The notes under the pieces were generated by a model. The model ran no database searches. It was not told the origin of the DNA and worked only from the letters and a program-made list of their open reading frames with translations. A stretch of DNA of 32,591 nucleotides from DASQPR01 sp035713725. Its GTDB lineage: Bacteria; Actinomycetota; Actinomycetes; Mycobacteriales; Micromonosporaceae. The stretch covers positions 1 to 32,591 of the forward strand of contig DASTMZ010000004.1 in NCBI GenBank assembly GCA_035713725.1, read 5' to 3'. Numbering within the stretch: the stretch's first letter is position 1; each line of letters starts with the position of its first letter. Position numbers and translations under genes: made by a program. This document shows, piece after piece, positions 22,364 through 31,205 of the stretch.

Positions 22364-24469
22364 ATGGGCGAGCCGGCCCAGGCCGCGTCGAGGTCCGCGG
22401 GCAGCGGGCTCGTCGACCGCTGGGTCGAGGCGATCTCGGACACGAGTTACGTGCCACTCAATCGCGGCGAGCTGCGCGGCTATCTCGGCAATCTGGCCGC
22501 GCGCCTGATCGACGCGATCACCGCCGACGACTTCAACGATGCGGCCATCCGCGACATCGGCGCATCCATGGTCGCCGCGCACTTCACCGGCGCCGAGTCG
22601 CTCGCCTCCACGATCACGGTGCTCGGCCCGACGCTGAGCGAGGCGCCCGAACCACGCATCCGTGAGCGCTGGCTCGCCGCGGTTGGCGAGCTCGCTTCGG
22701 GGTACGCCGACGCGCTGCGCCAGCGGACACTCGCCGAGCAACAACGCATCACGGTCGCCGCGCTCGCCGCCCGCAAGGACGCCGAGGACGCGAAGTGGTC
22801 AAGTGAGCGGCGCTTCGGCGCGGTGTTCGCCGATGCCGCGATCGGCATGGCGGTCAGTACGGTCGACGGCAAGATCCTCGAAGTCAACCGCGCGATGTGC
22901 GACATGTTCGGCTACACGCCCGAGGAGCTCGTGACTCGCAGCGTCGACGACTTCGTTCACCCCAGTGACCCGGTCGGTTCCTGGGACCAGTACGCCGAGT
23001 TGGTCACCGGGGCACGCGACCACATCCGCATGGAGAAGCCGTACTACCGGGCGGACGGCAGTCTGATGTGGACCGACCTCGTTTCGTCGCTGATCCGCGA
23101 CCAGGGCGGCACGCCGCGCTATCTCGTAGCGATGATCGAGGACATCACCGAGCGGCACGCGCTACAGGCACGGCTGCACCACCAGGCATCGCACGATCCG
23201 TTGACCGAGCTACCCAATCGAACACTGTTCTTCGAGCGCCTCGACGCCGCGCTCGCCCGCGGCGGCGACCGCATCGGCCTGTGCTACCTCGACCTGGACG
23301 GGTTCAAGGCGATCAACGACACGCTCGGTCACGACACCGGCGACCAGTTGCTCCGCGAGGTGGCCCGCCGTCTCCACGCACGCCTCGGCGAACGGCACCT
23401 CGTTGCACGGATGGGTGGGGACGAGTTCGTCGTACTCGTCGAGGGCTGCGCGGGTGCCGGCGTCATGATAGAGGTCGCGCACGAAGCGCTCGCCGCGGTG
23501 CGCGAACCGATGCACATCGACAACCAGACCATCTCAGTCTCGGCGAGCATCGGCATCCTGGCCGCGCCGGAGAACCTGTCCACCCGCGCCGAAGTGATGA
23601 AGGCAGCCGACACGACGCTGTATTGGGCGAAGGCCGAGGGTCGCAATCGTTGGGCGCTCTTCGACCCGGAGCGGCATGCCAAGGAAATCACGCGGTACGA
23701 ACTGTCCCGGTCGCTGCCTGGTGCGCTGACACGCGGCGAGCTGTTCCTCGAATACCAGCCGCTGATCCGGCTCGGCGACGACAGCCTTGCCGGCGTCGAG
23801 GCGCTGGTGCGCTGGCAGCACCCGCTGTGGGGTCGCCTCGAGCCGTCCGAGTTCATCGGTCTGGCCGAGGAGACCGGCATGATTACCGAACTCGGGCTGT
23901 GGGTGCTGCGCAGCGCCTGCGTACAGGCGCGCGCGTGGTCGATCCGCTTCCCCGACCGGCCGTTGACGGTCAGCGTGAATCTCGCACCGCAGCAGGTCAA
24001 CGATCCGTCCATCGTGGACGACGTGGCGCGGTTGATCGCCGATCACGGACTCGATCCCGCGCGCCTCCAACTCGAGATCACCGAGAGCGCCATCATGGCG
24101 ACCGCGGGCCAGCCGCTCAAAACGCTGCACGCGCTCGCCGAGGTGGGGGTACGGATCGCGATCGACGACTTCGGCACCGGCTACTCGAACCTCGCCTATC
24201 TGCGTACCCTGCCGCTGCACTCGCTGAAGCTCGCCGGTCCGTTCATCAGCAGCCTCGACGACCGAGCCTCGGAGGGACCCGAGGACCTCGCGATCGTCGG
24301 CATGTTGATCGACCTCGCGCACACGCTCGGTCTCACGGTCACCGGCGAGGGTGTCGAGACGGCCGCTCAGGCCGATGCCCTGCGCTCGCTCGGCTGCGAC
24401 ATCGCGCAGGGCTACTACTACGGACAGCCCGAACCGGCCGCCGCGGTCGACGCGTGGCTGCAAGGCTGA
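22364..24469 (+). CDS. PAS-GGDEF-EAL cyclic-di-GMP protein
   Basis: This 701-residue soluble protein could both make and degrade c-di-GMP. Order: a helical N-terminal domain of unknown function (1-145), PAS (about 146-265), GGDEF (about 275-435) and EAL (about 445-700). The cyclase signature is intact (RMGGDEF, 351-355), but the upstream RxxD inhibitory site is absent (GERH instead). The EAL side keeps EAL (479-481), EITES, DDFGTGYSN (Asp601-Asp602), GEGVET and QGYYYGQP. In the usual K-[IL]-D motif the Asp is Ala624 (KLAG), so phosphodiesterase activity may be reduced. I chose ATG 22364 because family-like sequence starts there, although the ribosome site (GGTGGGG) is modest. The gene stands alone. 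Confidence 0.93.
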   Translation: MGEPAQAASRSAGSGLVDRWVEAISDTSYVPLNRGELRGYLGNLAARLIDAITADDFNDAAIRDIGASMVAAHFTGAESLASTITVLGPTLSEAPEPRIRERWLAAVGELASGYADALRQRTLAEQQRITVAALAARKDAEDAKWSSERRFGAVFADAAIGMAVSTVDGKILEVNRAMCDMFGYTPEELVTRSVDDFVHPSDPVGSWDQYAELVTGARDHIRMEKPYYRADGSLMWTDLVSSLIRDQGGTPRYLVAMIEDITERHALQARLHHQASHDPLTELPNRTLFFERLDAALARGGDRIGLCYLDLDGFKAINDTLGHDTGDQLLREVARRLHARLGERHLVARMGGDEFVVLVEGCAGAGVMIEVAHEALAAVREPMHIDNQTISVSASIGILAAPENLSTRAEVMKAADTTLYWAKAEGRNRWALFDPERHAKEITRYELSRSLPGALTRGELFLEYQPLIRLGDDSLAGVEALVRWQHPLWGRLEPSEFIGLAEETGMITELGLWVLRSACVQARAWSIRFPDRPLTVSVNLAPQQVNDPSIVDDVARLIADHGLDPARLQLEITESAIMATAGQPLKTLHALAEVGVRIAIDDFGTGYSNLAYLRTLPLHSLKLAGPFISSLDDRASEGPEDLAIVGMLIDLAHTLGLTVTGEGVETAAQADALRSLGCDIAQGYYYGQPEPAAAVDAWLQG

Positions 24470-24518
24470 CTCCGGCCAGTGGAAAATTCGGGACAGCAAC
24501 GCCCACCGGCGATCGGCT

Positions 24519-24524
24519 AGCCTG
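24519..24524 (+). promoter_or_regulatory. Possible -10 box for the lipoprotein gene
   Basis: TAGCCT matches TANNNT and would give a leader of about 30 nt before ATG 24561. I see no recognisable -35. Confidence 0.3.
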
Positions 24525-24560
24525 ACGATTCGGCTGGCGACGTGACGGGGGTACGGCGAC

Positions 24561-25349
24561 ATGCATCGACGACGGTGGCTCTGGCTTGTACTCGCGCTTG
24601 CGCTGGCCGGATCGCTCGCGGCGTGCTCACTCCGTTTGCCGTCGTCGTCGCAGCAGCCAAGCTTCGTCGACGGTTTGCCGTCCAGCCTGCCGTCGATCTC
24701 CGAACCTCCCGCGACGCTCGACCCGCCGTCGCCGACGGCCCAACCGACGAAGTCGAAGTCCAAACCGCGCGCCACGCCGACGCCCGAGCCGCCCGGTCCA
24801 CCGCCATGTGCCGGATTCACCGGGAAGAATCTGTCACTCACCTCGGTGAAACACCTGCTCACCACCGCCGCCGCACGGCAGCCGTGGGACGGCGTCCAGC
24901 AGCCAGCCAACCTCAGCAAGCCATTACCGAAGATCACCGTACCGGTGGTGCTGCTGAAGGCGATCGCCGCGCAGGAGAGCGGATGGCAGTCCGCGTGCAA
25001 GTCGAACGATCACCTCGGCTTCGGCCTCTTCCAGGTCAGTGCCGCGACGGAAAGCTTCGTCAACAACCGCTTCGGCGAGCAGTACGACCGTTTCAAGCCA
25101 GCCGACAACGTGGCGATCGCGACCGACAATCTCGCGTGGCTGCTGGTCTATTTCGGCCAGTTCCACTTCCACGAGACGTATAGCTGGTCGAACACCGACC
25201 TGGTGGACGCCGTGATCGCGTCGTTCAACGTCGGCTACGGGTCGGTCGAGAAGGGCGATGCGATCGTGATCAGCGCGACCGCCCGCGCCTATGTCGACGC
25301 GGTCCGCGAGCAGGAGTCGCCGAACGCGGACTGCCAGCACTGGGGCTGA
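24561..25349 (+). CDS. Transglycosylase-like (SLT-fold) lipoprotein
   Basis: This 262-residue predicted surface lipoprotein probably cleaves peptidoglycan glycan strands. The signal peptide MHRRRWLWLVLALALAG ends in lipobox LAAC (Cys22). A Ser/Pro/Thr-rich linker (residues 25-82) would span the wall. The C-terminal domain has the goose-lysozyme/SLT pattern: AAQESGW (candidate catalytic Glu139), HLGFGLFQVS, and AVIASFNVGYGSV, the usual ASYNAG-like block. The match is clear but not close, so exact enzyme activity is inferred. The gene converges on the exporter gene with only 4 bp between their stop codons. Confidence 0.82.
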   Translation: MHRRRWLWLVLALALAGSLAACSLRLPSSSQQPSFVDGLPSSLPSISEPPATLDPPSPTAQPTKSKSKPRATPTPEPPGPPPCAGFTGKNLSLTSVKHLLTTAAARQPWDGVQQPANLSKPLPKITVPVVLLKAIAAQESGWQSACKSNDHLGFGLFQVSAATESFVNNRFGEQYDRFKPADNVAIATDNLAWLLVYFGQFHFHETYSWSNTDLVDAVIASFNVGYGSVEKGDAIVISATARAYVDAVREQESPNADCQHWG

Positions 25350-25353
25350 GTCG

Positions 25354-26913
25354 TCACGCGCGCTCGGTCGGCGGTGGGCCGGACCCGACCAGGGTGCGCG
25401 GTGGTGCGTCGATGCCGCAGTGCAGCGCGTAGTCGGCGGCTCGCGGCTCCGGCACGCCGACCGGCGGTGCGGCCCGCTCGGGATTGCGAATCCACAGCGC
25501 CGCCAGCAGACCGGCGACGCCGCACAACGCCGCGGCGATCAGCACCGCGGTGTGAAATCCGGCCGAAAACGTAGCCGGGTGCGCAAACGCCGCGCCGGTG
25601 ATACCCGCAGCGGCCGGCAAAACGGCCACCGCGATCAGCCCGGCCGCCCGTGCCACATCGTTGTTCACCGCGGACGCCACGCCGGCGTGGTCAGACGAGA
25701 CGGCAGCGAGCACCGTTGCGGTCAGCGGCGCGACCGTGGTGGCGAGCCCCAATGCGAATACCACGACGGCCGGCAGCACTTCGGTGACGTACCGTGCGCC
25801 GACGCCCTGCCCTCCCCCGTCGATCGCGCCGCCGTCGATCAAAGCGAACAACGCCATCCCGGCGCCGACGATCACCGGACCGACACTCATCTGCAACCGC
25901 GGGCCGATACGCGACGCGAGCGCTCCGGACCGGGCGGACAGCAGCAGCATGATCACGGTGACCGGCAACAGCGCGATGCCGGCCTCCAGCGGGGTGAAGC
26001 CGGACACCACCTGCAGCTGGATCGGCAGCAGGAAGAGCGCACCGCCGAGCGCGCCGTACACGATGAAGGTCACCACGTTCGTTGCGCTGAATTGGCGCGA
26101 CCGGAAGAGGTTCAGCGGCAGCATCGGGTCAGCCACCCGTCGCTCCCACAGGACGAACACGGCCAACAGCACCGCGCCTCCGACGAGGCTCGCGACCACG
26201 GCCGGGCTGCCCCACCCGAATGTCGGACCCTCGATCAGGCCGTACGTCAGGCCGACCAGACCCAGCGTGGCAAGTACGCCGCCGCGAACGTCGATGCCGC
26301 CGGTCGCGGCCGGATTGCGTGACTCGGGTACGTGCCGTGAGGCGATCGCGACGACGGCCGCGGCGATCGGAAGATTGATCGCGAAGATCAGCCGCCAGGA
26401 GACCGACTCGACAAACCAGCCGCCGATGAACGGCCCGATCGCGGTCGCCACGCCACCTAGTCCCGACCAGGCGCCGATCGCTCGGCTTCGGTCCGCCGGC
26501 CGGAACGACGCCTGAAGGATCGCGAGGCTGCCCGGCGTCAGCAACGCGGCACCGACGCCCTGCAGCGCCCGCGCCGCGATCAGCGTGCCGGCGTCGGGTG
26601 CCGCGCCGCACAGCACCGAGGCGATCGCGAACCAGATGACGCCGGCCAGGAACACCCGTCGGCGGCCGTACCGGTCGCCGAGCGCACCGGCGATCAGCAA
26701 CAGGCCGGCGAGCGTCAACATGTAGGCCGTGACGACCCACTGAAGCGCCGCGATGCCGGTGTCGAAGTCCGCTCCGATCGCCGGCAGCGCGATGCCGACC
26801 ACGGTCGCGTCGATCGCCGCGATCGCGGAACCGAGGATGGTGGCGGCGAGCACCCACCTGCCTGCCCCGCTGGCGTACGCGAGACCGGTGGTCGGGGACG
26901 GCGGCGTACTCAT
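25354..26913 (-). CDS. MFS exporter, DHA2 (EmrB/QacA-like) family
   Basis: This 519-residue proton-driven exporter has about 14 predicted helices. Family motifs: helix-1 AIDATVVGIALPAIG with the membrane acidic residue, motif A GALGDRYGRRRVF between helices 2 and 3, and motif C GLGGVATAIGPFIGGW. After the last helix comes a polar tail of about 40 residues (from IRNPERAAPP). Substrates are likely hydrophobic drugs, dyes or a native metabolite. No TetR or MarR regulator is adjacent. I chose ATG 26913 for its position just before helix 1 and after a GGGGG element; the open frame extends upstream without membrane sequence. Confidence 0.92.
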   Translation of the reverse strand: MSTPPSPTTGLAYASGAGRWVLAATILGSAIAAIDATVVGIALPAIGADFDTGIAALQWVVTAYMLTLAGLLLIAGALGDRYGRRRVFLAGVIWFAIASVLCGAAPDAGTLIAARALQGVGAALLTPGSLAILQASFRPADRSRAIGAWSGLGGVATAIGPFIGGWFVESVSWRLIFAINLPIAAAVVAIASRHVPESRNPAATGGIDVRGGVLATLGLVGLTYGLIEGPTFGWGSPAVVASLVGGAVLLAVFVLWERRVADPMLPLNLFRSRQFSATNVVTFIVYGALGGALFLLPIQLQVVSGFTPLEAGIALLPVTVIMLLLSARSGALASRIGPRLQMSVGPVIVGAGMALFALIDGGAIDGGGQGVGARYVTEVLPAVVVFALGLATTVAPLTATVLAAVSSDHAGVASAVNNDVARAAGLIAVAVLPAAAGITGAAFAHPATFSAGFHTAVLIAAALCGVAGLLAALWIRNPERAAPPVGVPEPRAADYALHCGIDAPPRTLVGSGPPPTERA

Positions 26914-27034
26914 CGCGTGGCGGCCCCCTCCCGTCGCCGCCGCCGCTGAGCTGTGCTCGCGGATCGGGCGGAACGGACCCACTCTTACACGTCGCCACGC
27001 GAGACGCCCGACTGCGTCCCGCCGATCGCGCCGG

Positions 27035-28153
27035 TCAGGGCGCGAGCGATGGGATCTGGACCGTACGGTGCCGCTCGGACACGATCCGCTGCGGCATCGC
27101 GTCGATGGCGGCGCGGTAGGCGGCCGCGTACCCCCGCGCGAGGTTGGCCGAGTTGAAGCGCATCGCGACATGCCGGCGGCACGCCGCCGGGCTGATGCGG
27201 TCGACCGCGTGGATCGCCTCGGCGAGCTGACCCGGCGCATCACAGATGAATCCGGTGACACCGTCGACGACGACCTCCGGCACGGCGCCCGCGTTCAACG
27301 CCACGACCGGCGTTCCGCACGCCATCGCCTCGATCATCACCATGCCGAACGGCTCTTCCCACTGCACCGGAAAGAGCAGGCACCGTGCGTTGGCGAGCAG
27401 GATTCGCTTTTCCCGCGCATCCGCCACACCGAACATCACATCGTCGGGGCCGAGCATCGGCTCGAGAACGTCGCGAAGGTAGTCCTTCTCGATCTGCTCC
27501 GAGCTCTTGCCGGCGAGCACCAGCGGTATGCCGGCCTCGTGCGCCGCCGCGACGGCGTGGTGCGCGCCCTTGTCGGCGCTGAACCGCCCGAGGAACAGCG
27601 CGTAGTTGTCCTTGCTCGGCTTGTACGGCCATTGCTCGATGCGCAACGCGTTCGGCACCGTGCCGACCCAGTTCAGTTCCGGCTGCAGAAAACGCTGCCG
27701 GGCGCTGATCGCGACCAAATTGATCGACGAACCAAGCGCCCGGTAGTACCGCATCCATTCTTTATGTTCAGCAGTCCCATGCATAGTTATCACGGTGGGT
27801 ATGCCCCATTGGGCGTACACCTCGGCGTTCAAGCCGCCGGAATACGTGTTGTCATGCACCACGTCGATCTGGCCGACAAGATCGCCGATCGCGCGGCGGG
27901 TGAGCAGCGCGTTCATGACCTCCGGGTACGCCTCGCCGAGACGCTCCGGCATGGTCTTCTCCCACACACGGACAAATCGGGCACGAGTCTCGGACGCCTC
28001 AGCGCCGACGATCGTGACGATGTGTCCACTGTCAACAAGCGCGTCGGCGAGGTCGGCGACAACCGTCTCGACCCCGCCGTACGCGGCTGGTGGAACTCGG
28101 TAATACGGAGGTACAACGAGAGCGACGCGAAGCGGCGCATGATCGAAGTCCAT
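27035..28153 (-). CDS. Glycosyltransferase family 4
   Basis: This 372-residue cytosolic GT-B fold glycosyltransferase transfers sugar from a nucleotide donor. The N-terminal domain has the acceptor-side loop AAYGGVETVVADLA; the C-terminal domain has LGRFSADKGAHHAV and the donor-binding E-x7-E motif EEPFGMVMIE, then ACGTPVVALNAGAVPEVV. Acceptor and donor are unknown. ATG 28153 is preferred over 28222, because TATGTT at 28160-28165 ends exactly 6 nt upstream (leaderless) and the earlier 23 residues do not resemble the family. The exporter gene follows on the same strand after 121 bp, so co-transcription is possible but not obvious. Confidence 0.92.
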   Translation of the reverse strand: MDFDHAPLRVALVVPPYYRVPPAAYGGVETVVADLADALVDSGHIVTIVGAEASETRARFVRVWEKTMPERLGEAYPEVMNALLTRRAIGDLVGQIDVVHDNTYSGGLNAEVYAQWGIPTVITMHGTAEHKEWMRYYRALGSSINLVAISARQRFLQPELNWVGTVPNALRIEQWPYKPSKDNYALFLGRFSADKGAHHAVAAAHEAGIPLVLAGKSSEQIEKDYLRDVLEPMLGPDDVMFGVADAREKRILLANARCLLFPVQWEEPFGMVMIEAMACGTPVVALNAGAVPEVVVDGVTGFICDAPGQLAEAIHAVDRISPAACRRHVAMRFNSANLARGYAAAYRAAIDAMPQRIVSERHRTVQIPSLAP

Positions 28154-28159
28154 AGGTCG

Positions 28160-28165
28160 AACATA
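28160..28165 (-). promoter_or_regulatory. Candidate leaderless -10 box for the glycosyltransferase
   Basis: TATGTT (minus strand) ends 6 nt before ATG 28153, placing the transcript start on the A of ATG. An unusually AT-rich block at 28188-28212 lies just upstream. Confidence 0.45.
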
Positions 28166-28418
28166 CCGACGGCTATCGGGAGCAACGCCAAAATATCTCT
28201 TTATAGACCAATACGCTAGCATTGCTGATAGGCTGCTGGGATTCGGTAGTCAGCCACTCGCGCCGGAGTGTCCGAACCACCGACTCCCCCAGTCTCCGAT
28301 CTGAGCGTCGATTTCAACGCGATTGTGCCTGCATAAGCGGACGCGAGCAGGGTATGCGAGAAGTGACGCAGCCGCCGGTGGCACGGCGCAAGCCAACCGA
28401 ACGAAGGCGGTGACACCG

Positions 28419-28985
28419 ATGACGCAACCGCCGACCGGATCCGATGACCGACGGTCCGGCCGTCGCCGACCAACGTGGACCGGCAACCGCTCGCGCAGCA
28501 CGCGCACGCGAGCCGGCAGCGTCTGGTTCGCCGTCATCCTGTTCGCTATCGTGCTGCTGCTGCTGTTGATATTCATCCTGCAGAACAGCCAGCAGGTGCG
28601 GATCTCGTTCTTCGGCGCGCACGGCGACGTGCCGCAGGGCGTCGCGCTGCTGCTCGCCGCCGTGTTCGGCATCCTGCTCGTCGCGCTGCCCGGCACGGCG
28701 CGCATCGTCCAGCTGCACCGCCGGCACCGCGCCGCGGCCAAGGCCTTGAGCGGGTCGCAGCCACCGCAGACCACGGCAACGCCAGGTGATCAGGCGACCA
28801 GCACCACACCGCCGGACTCCGCCATCACGCAACCAGGTGCGACGCCAACCCAGCCCGACGCGACCCAGCCCGGCACGGCAACCCAGCCCGGGACCGCAAC
28901 CCAGCCCGGCGCAGCGACCCAGCCCGGCACGGCGGCACCGTCGACGGATCCGTCGTCGCCGCACCCGAGCCACGACCGTTCGTAG
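28419..28985 (+). CDS. LapA-like (DUF1049) membrane protein with repeat tail
   Basis: This 188-residue protein has two transmembrane helices (about 34-55 and 74-93) joined by the LQNSQQVRISFFG loop typical of the LapA/DUF1049 family, which in Gram-negatives helps lipopolysaccharide assembly. The actinobacterial role is not established. The N-terminus is basic (many Arg). The C-terminus, about 90 residues, is Thr/Pro/Gln-rich with repeated TQPGTA hexapeptides and is likely disordered. ATG 28419 is chosen for the GAAGG site 8 nt upstream; the frame is open 96 bp further upstream without family-like sequence. The gene converges on the beta-helix gene and is divergent from the glycosyltransferase. 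Confidence 0.85.
   Translation: MTQPPTGSDDRRSGRRRPTWTGNRSRSTRTRAGSVWFAVILFAIVLLLLLIFILQNSQQVRISFFGAHGDVPQGVALLLAAVFGILLVALPGTARIVQLHRRHRAAAKALSGSQPPQTTATPGDQATSTTPPDSAITQPGATPTQPDATQPGTATQPGTATQPGAATQPGTAAPSTDPSSPHPSHDRS
28848..28934 (+). repeat. 18-bp coding tandem repeat (TQPGTA)
   Basis: Units start at 28848 (15 bp), 28863, 28881, 28899 and 28917. The typical unit is acccagcccggcacggca, coding TQPGTA. Because each unit is a whole number of codons, copy-number change would keep the frame. Confidence 0.85.
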
Positions 28986-29049
28986 TCGTACGCAGGCCAC
29001 CGCGGCGCGACCCCGTCGCCTCACGAGCACCGCCCAGTCCGATCCAGCG

Positions 29050-29087
29050 CGACGGCCCGTCGCATCCGGGTGAGCGACGGGCCGTCG
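29050..29087. terminator. Bidirectional terminator hairpin
   Basis: CGACGGCCCGTCGC (29050-29063) and its perfect complement (29074-29087) form a 14-bp stem with a 10-nt loop. It lies between the convergent LapA-like and beta-helix genes. Confidence 0.8.
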
Positions 29088-29139
29088 GGCTGGCTGAGAA
29101 GCTGGGTGGCTGATGCGCTACGACATGCGCATGGCGGCG

Positions 29140-31035
29140 CTACGGATAGCTCACCACCGTACTGGTGCCGAAGGAACCCACCACCGGCGTACCCGCGTCG
29201 TTGATCGTGCGTTCGATGCCACCGCTGCCGCTGAGAAACACCGTGATCATGTCGTGGAACGCGACGCCGGCCGCATCCGGCGCCTCGATCGCTCGGTCCG
29301 CACGGATGTCCACGCCCTGATTGAAGAATGAGTAGACGCCGAGCCCCCACGCCTCGTGACTGCGCACCCGCGTGCCGACCTTGTACGACGCCCAGCCGTC
29401 GCCGGTCGGGCTGTTCCAGGCGGCTTGGCTCGGCGGGTCGTAGGGCATCTCGCTCTGGTAGAAGATCGTGCGCCCGCCGTTGCCGTTCCACACCGTCTGC
29501 CACTCCTGGAAGTGCTCGACGAAGAGGCCATAGGCGGTGACGTTGTCGCCGTTGATCACGACGCCGTTCGCGGCCGTGTTCGCCGTCCACCCGACGCCGT
29601 CGCCGTGGTCGGCGCGCCACGCCCAGATGTTGTCGATGATCGTGTCGTGGCTGTTCACGATCAGGGTCGTCGCGGCCCGCCCGGCACTCGGTCCACCGAT
29701 GCGGAAGAACACGTCCTGCAGGGAGATCGGGTTGTCCGCGTGTGACCGGCGGCTGAGCACGCTGCCGACCTCGACGAGCACCCGGGACTCGTGCGGCCCG
29801 GCGTCCACGATCACCCCGGCGATGCGTACGCCGTCGACGTCCGCGACCTGCAGCGCCGCCGTACCGTGGTTGGGGACCAGCGTCGCCATGCCGAGACCGA
29901 GCACGATGGTGTTCTTGCGGGCCACCACCAGTGGCAGGTCGAGGTGGTAGACGCCCGGCGTGAGCAGCAGGTGCTTGCCGAGCGCCACGGCGAGATTGAT
30001 CTTCAGCGCGCTATCGGTCGGCTTGGCGATGAAGAAGTCGCCGATCGACACGGATGTGCCTTGCTGGCTACCGCTGGACCACGTCGTACCGGACGTGTTG
30101 TGCCGCAATGCGGGTACGAACACCCGGAACCTGCCGCCGTCGTCGACGTAGAGGAACGGCTTCTCGCGGGTGACCGGGCTGGTCGGCAGCGTGGTGTAGG
30201 TCGGGTTCGGGAAACTCTGCTCCGGCGCACCGACAACACCGGAGAACACCTGGTTCCACACGCCGTTCGTCCAGATGTCGTCGAGCTCGCTGTCGCGGGT
30301 GAGCCACTGCTGTTGCGAGCCGTTGATGGTGATCCCGTCGACTTTGGAGTCGGCGATGTACCCGCCGCTGGAGAACCCGCCGTTGCCCGGCTCGAGCCAC
30401 AGGATGCCCTTGACGTGTACCCGTCGCAGCGGCGCCGCCTGCGAGACCGCCCACTGGTTCGCAAACGCGACAGTCGGCGTGACCGCGAGATTCTCCGCCG
30501 AGCGCCAGAAGTTGATCAGCGCCGAGATGCCCGCTACCGACGTGGGATCGGGCTGGCCGACGACGCGTACCGCGCCGGTGATCGCCGTGTCGTCGGGTGA
30601 CAGACCGAGTCCGGCCACCGTCGTGTAGTAGCCGAGGTTCGCGTCCACGTTGTACGCGCCCGGCTTGAACAACACCGCGTAGCGACCTGTGCCGAACTGG
30701 CTGCTCGCCTGCTCGGCGAACAGCGCGTCGAACCGCGCCTGAATATCGGCGGCCGGCGTACTGGCGTCGAACACGAATACGTTCGGCCCGAAGTCCGGCG
30801 CGGTCGTGCCACCGACATCGGCTCCGATCTTGTCGACACTGGCGGGCAGTGCGGTGCGACCGGTCGATGCGCTCGCGGCGCCCGGCAGCGCGACCTCCGC
30901 GGCGACGACGCCCGCGGTGACCGCGGCCACCGCCAACACACCCCGTCGCGAGATTGAGCCAGTCGCCGTGTCAGCGCCGTTGCGGTTGGGCTTGGAGACT
31001 TGTGAAGCGGTACGAGATTGATCGGTACGAGACAT
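29140..31035 (-). CDS. Tat-exported beta-helix protein
   Basis: This 631-residue secreted protein has a twin-arginine signal (SISRRGVLAVAAVTAGVVAA, then GAASAS before the likely cleavage site). The mature part resembles right-handed parallel beta-helix proteins (pectate-lyase or GH55-like): repeated short strands such as VDGITINGSQQQW, VRIAGVIVDAG, IIDNIWAWRADHGD and NGVVINGDNVTAYGL. Homologues in streptomycetes are, as I recall, often labelled 'adenylyl cyclase' or 'coagulation factor 5/8 domain' protein; I see no cyclase motif to support that. A polysaccharide-binding or -cleaving role is an inference. ATG 31035 follows GGAAGG. Tat export implies folding, perhaps with a cofactor, before secretion. 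Confidence 0.75.
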   Translation of the reverse strand: MSRTDQSRTASQVSKPNRNGADTATGSISRRGVLAVAAVTAGVVAAEVALPGAASASTGRTALPASVDKIGADVGGTTAPDFGPNVFVFDASTPAADIQARFDALFAEQASSQFGTGRYAVLFKPGAYNVDANLGYYTTVAGLGLSPDDTAITGAVRVVGQPDPTSVAGISALINFWRSAENLAVTPTVAFANQWAVSQAAPLRRVHVKGILWLEPGNGGFSSGGYIADSKVDGITINGSQQQWLTRDSELDDIWTNGVWNQVFSGVVGAPEQSFPNPTYTTLPTSPVTREKPFLYVDDGGRFRVFVPALRHNTSGTTWSSGSQQGTSVSIGDFFIAKPTDSALKINLAVALGKHLLLTPGVYHLDLPLVVARKNTIVLGLGMATLVPNHGTAALQVADVDGVRIAGVIVDAGPHESRVLVEVGSVLSRRSHADNPISLQDVFFRIGGPSAGRAATTLIVNSHDTIIDNIWAWRADHGDGVGWTANTAANGVVINGDNVTAYGLFVEHFQEWQTVWNGNGGRTIFYQSEMPYDPPSQAAWNSPTGDGWASYKVGTRVRSHEAWGLGVYSFFNQGVDIRADRAIEAPDAAGVAFHDMITVFLSGSGGIERTINDAGTPVVGSFGTSTVVSYP

Positions 31036-31177
31036 CGACCCGCCTTCCGACGCGTGGGCCCGACGGATCCACCGCCCCGCGACGCTGCGGCATGAGATAG
31101 GCGGCCGGCGAATTGTCGAGTCCCGAGAAAAGTGGTCGATATGTTTCTACCCGTCGATGCGTCGCCGCGCCAGACCA

Positions 31178-31201
31178 GTTGCCCCTTGGCGTTGGCGCAA
31201 C
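31178..31201 (-). terminator. Weak hairpin after the TldE-like gene
   Basis: GTTGCCCC (31178-31185) pairs with GGCGCAAC (31194-31201) over 8 bp with one mismatch and an 8-nt loop, 5 nt beyond the stop codon at 31206. It may be a weak terminator before the beta-helix gene. Confidence 0.3.
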
Positions 31202-31205
31202 CGTG

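Noticed and set aside
28222..28413. Short frame before the LapA-like gene
   Set aside because: It overlaps the promoter region of the divergent glycosyltransferase and lacks family resemblance or a ribosome site.
29140..31035. Adenylyl cyclase
   Set aside because: The label is common for homologues, but no cyclase catalytic motif is visible and the protein is Tat-exported with beta-helix character.
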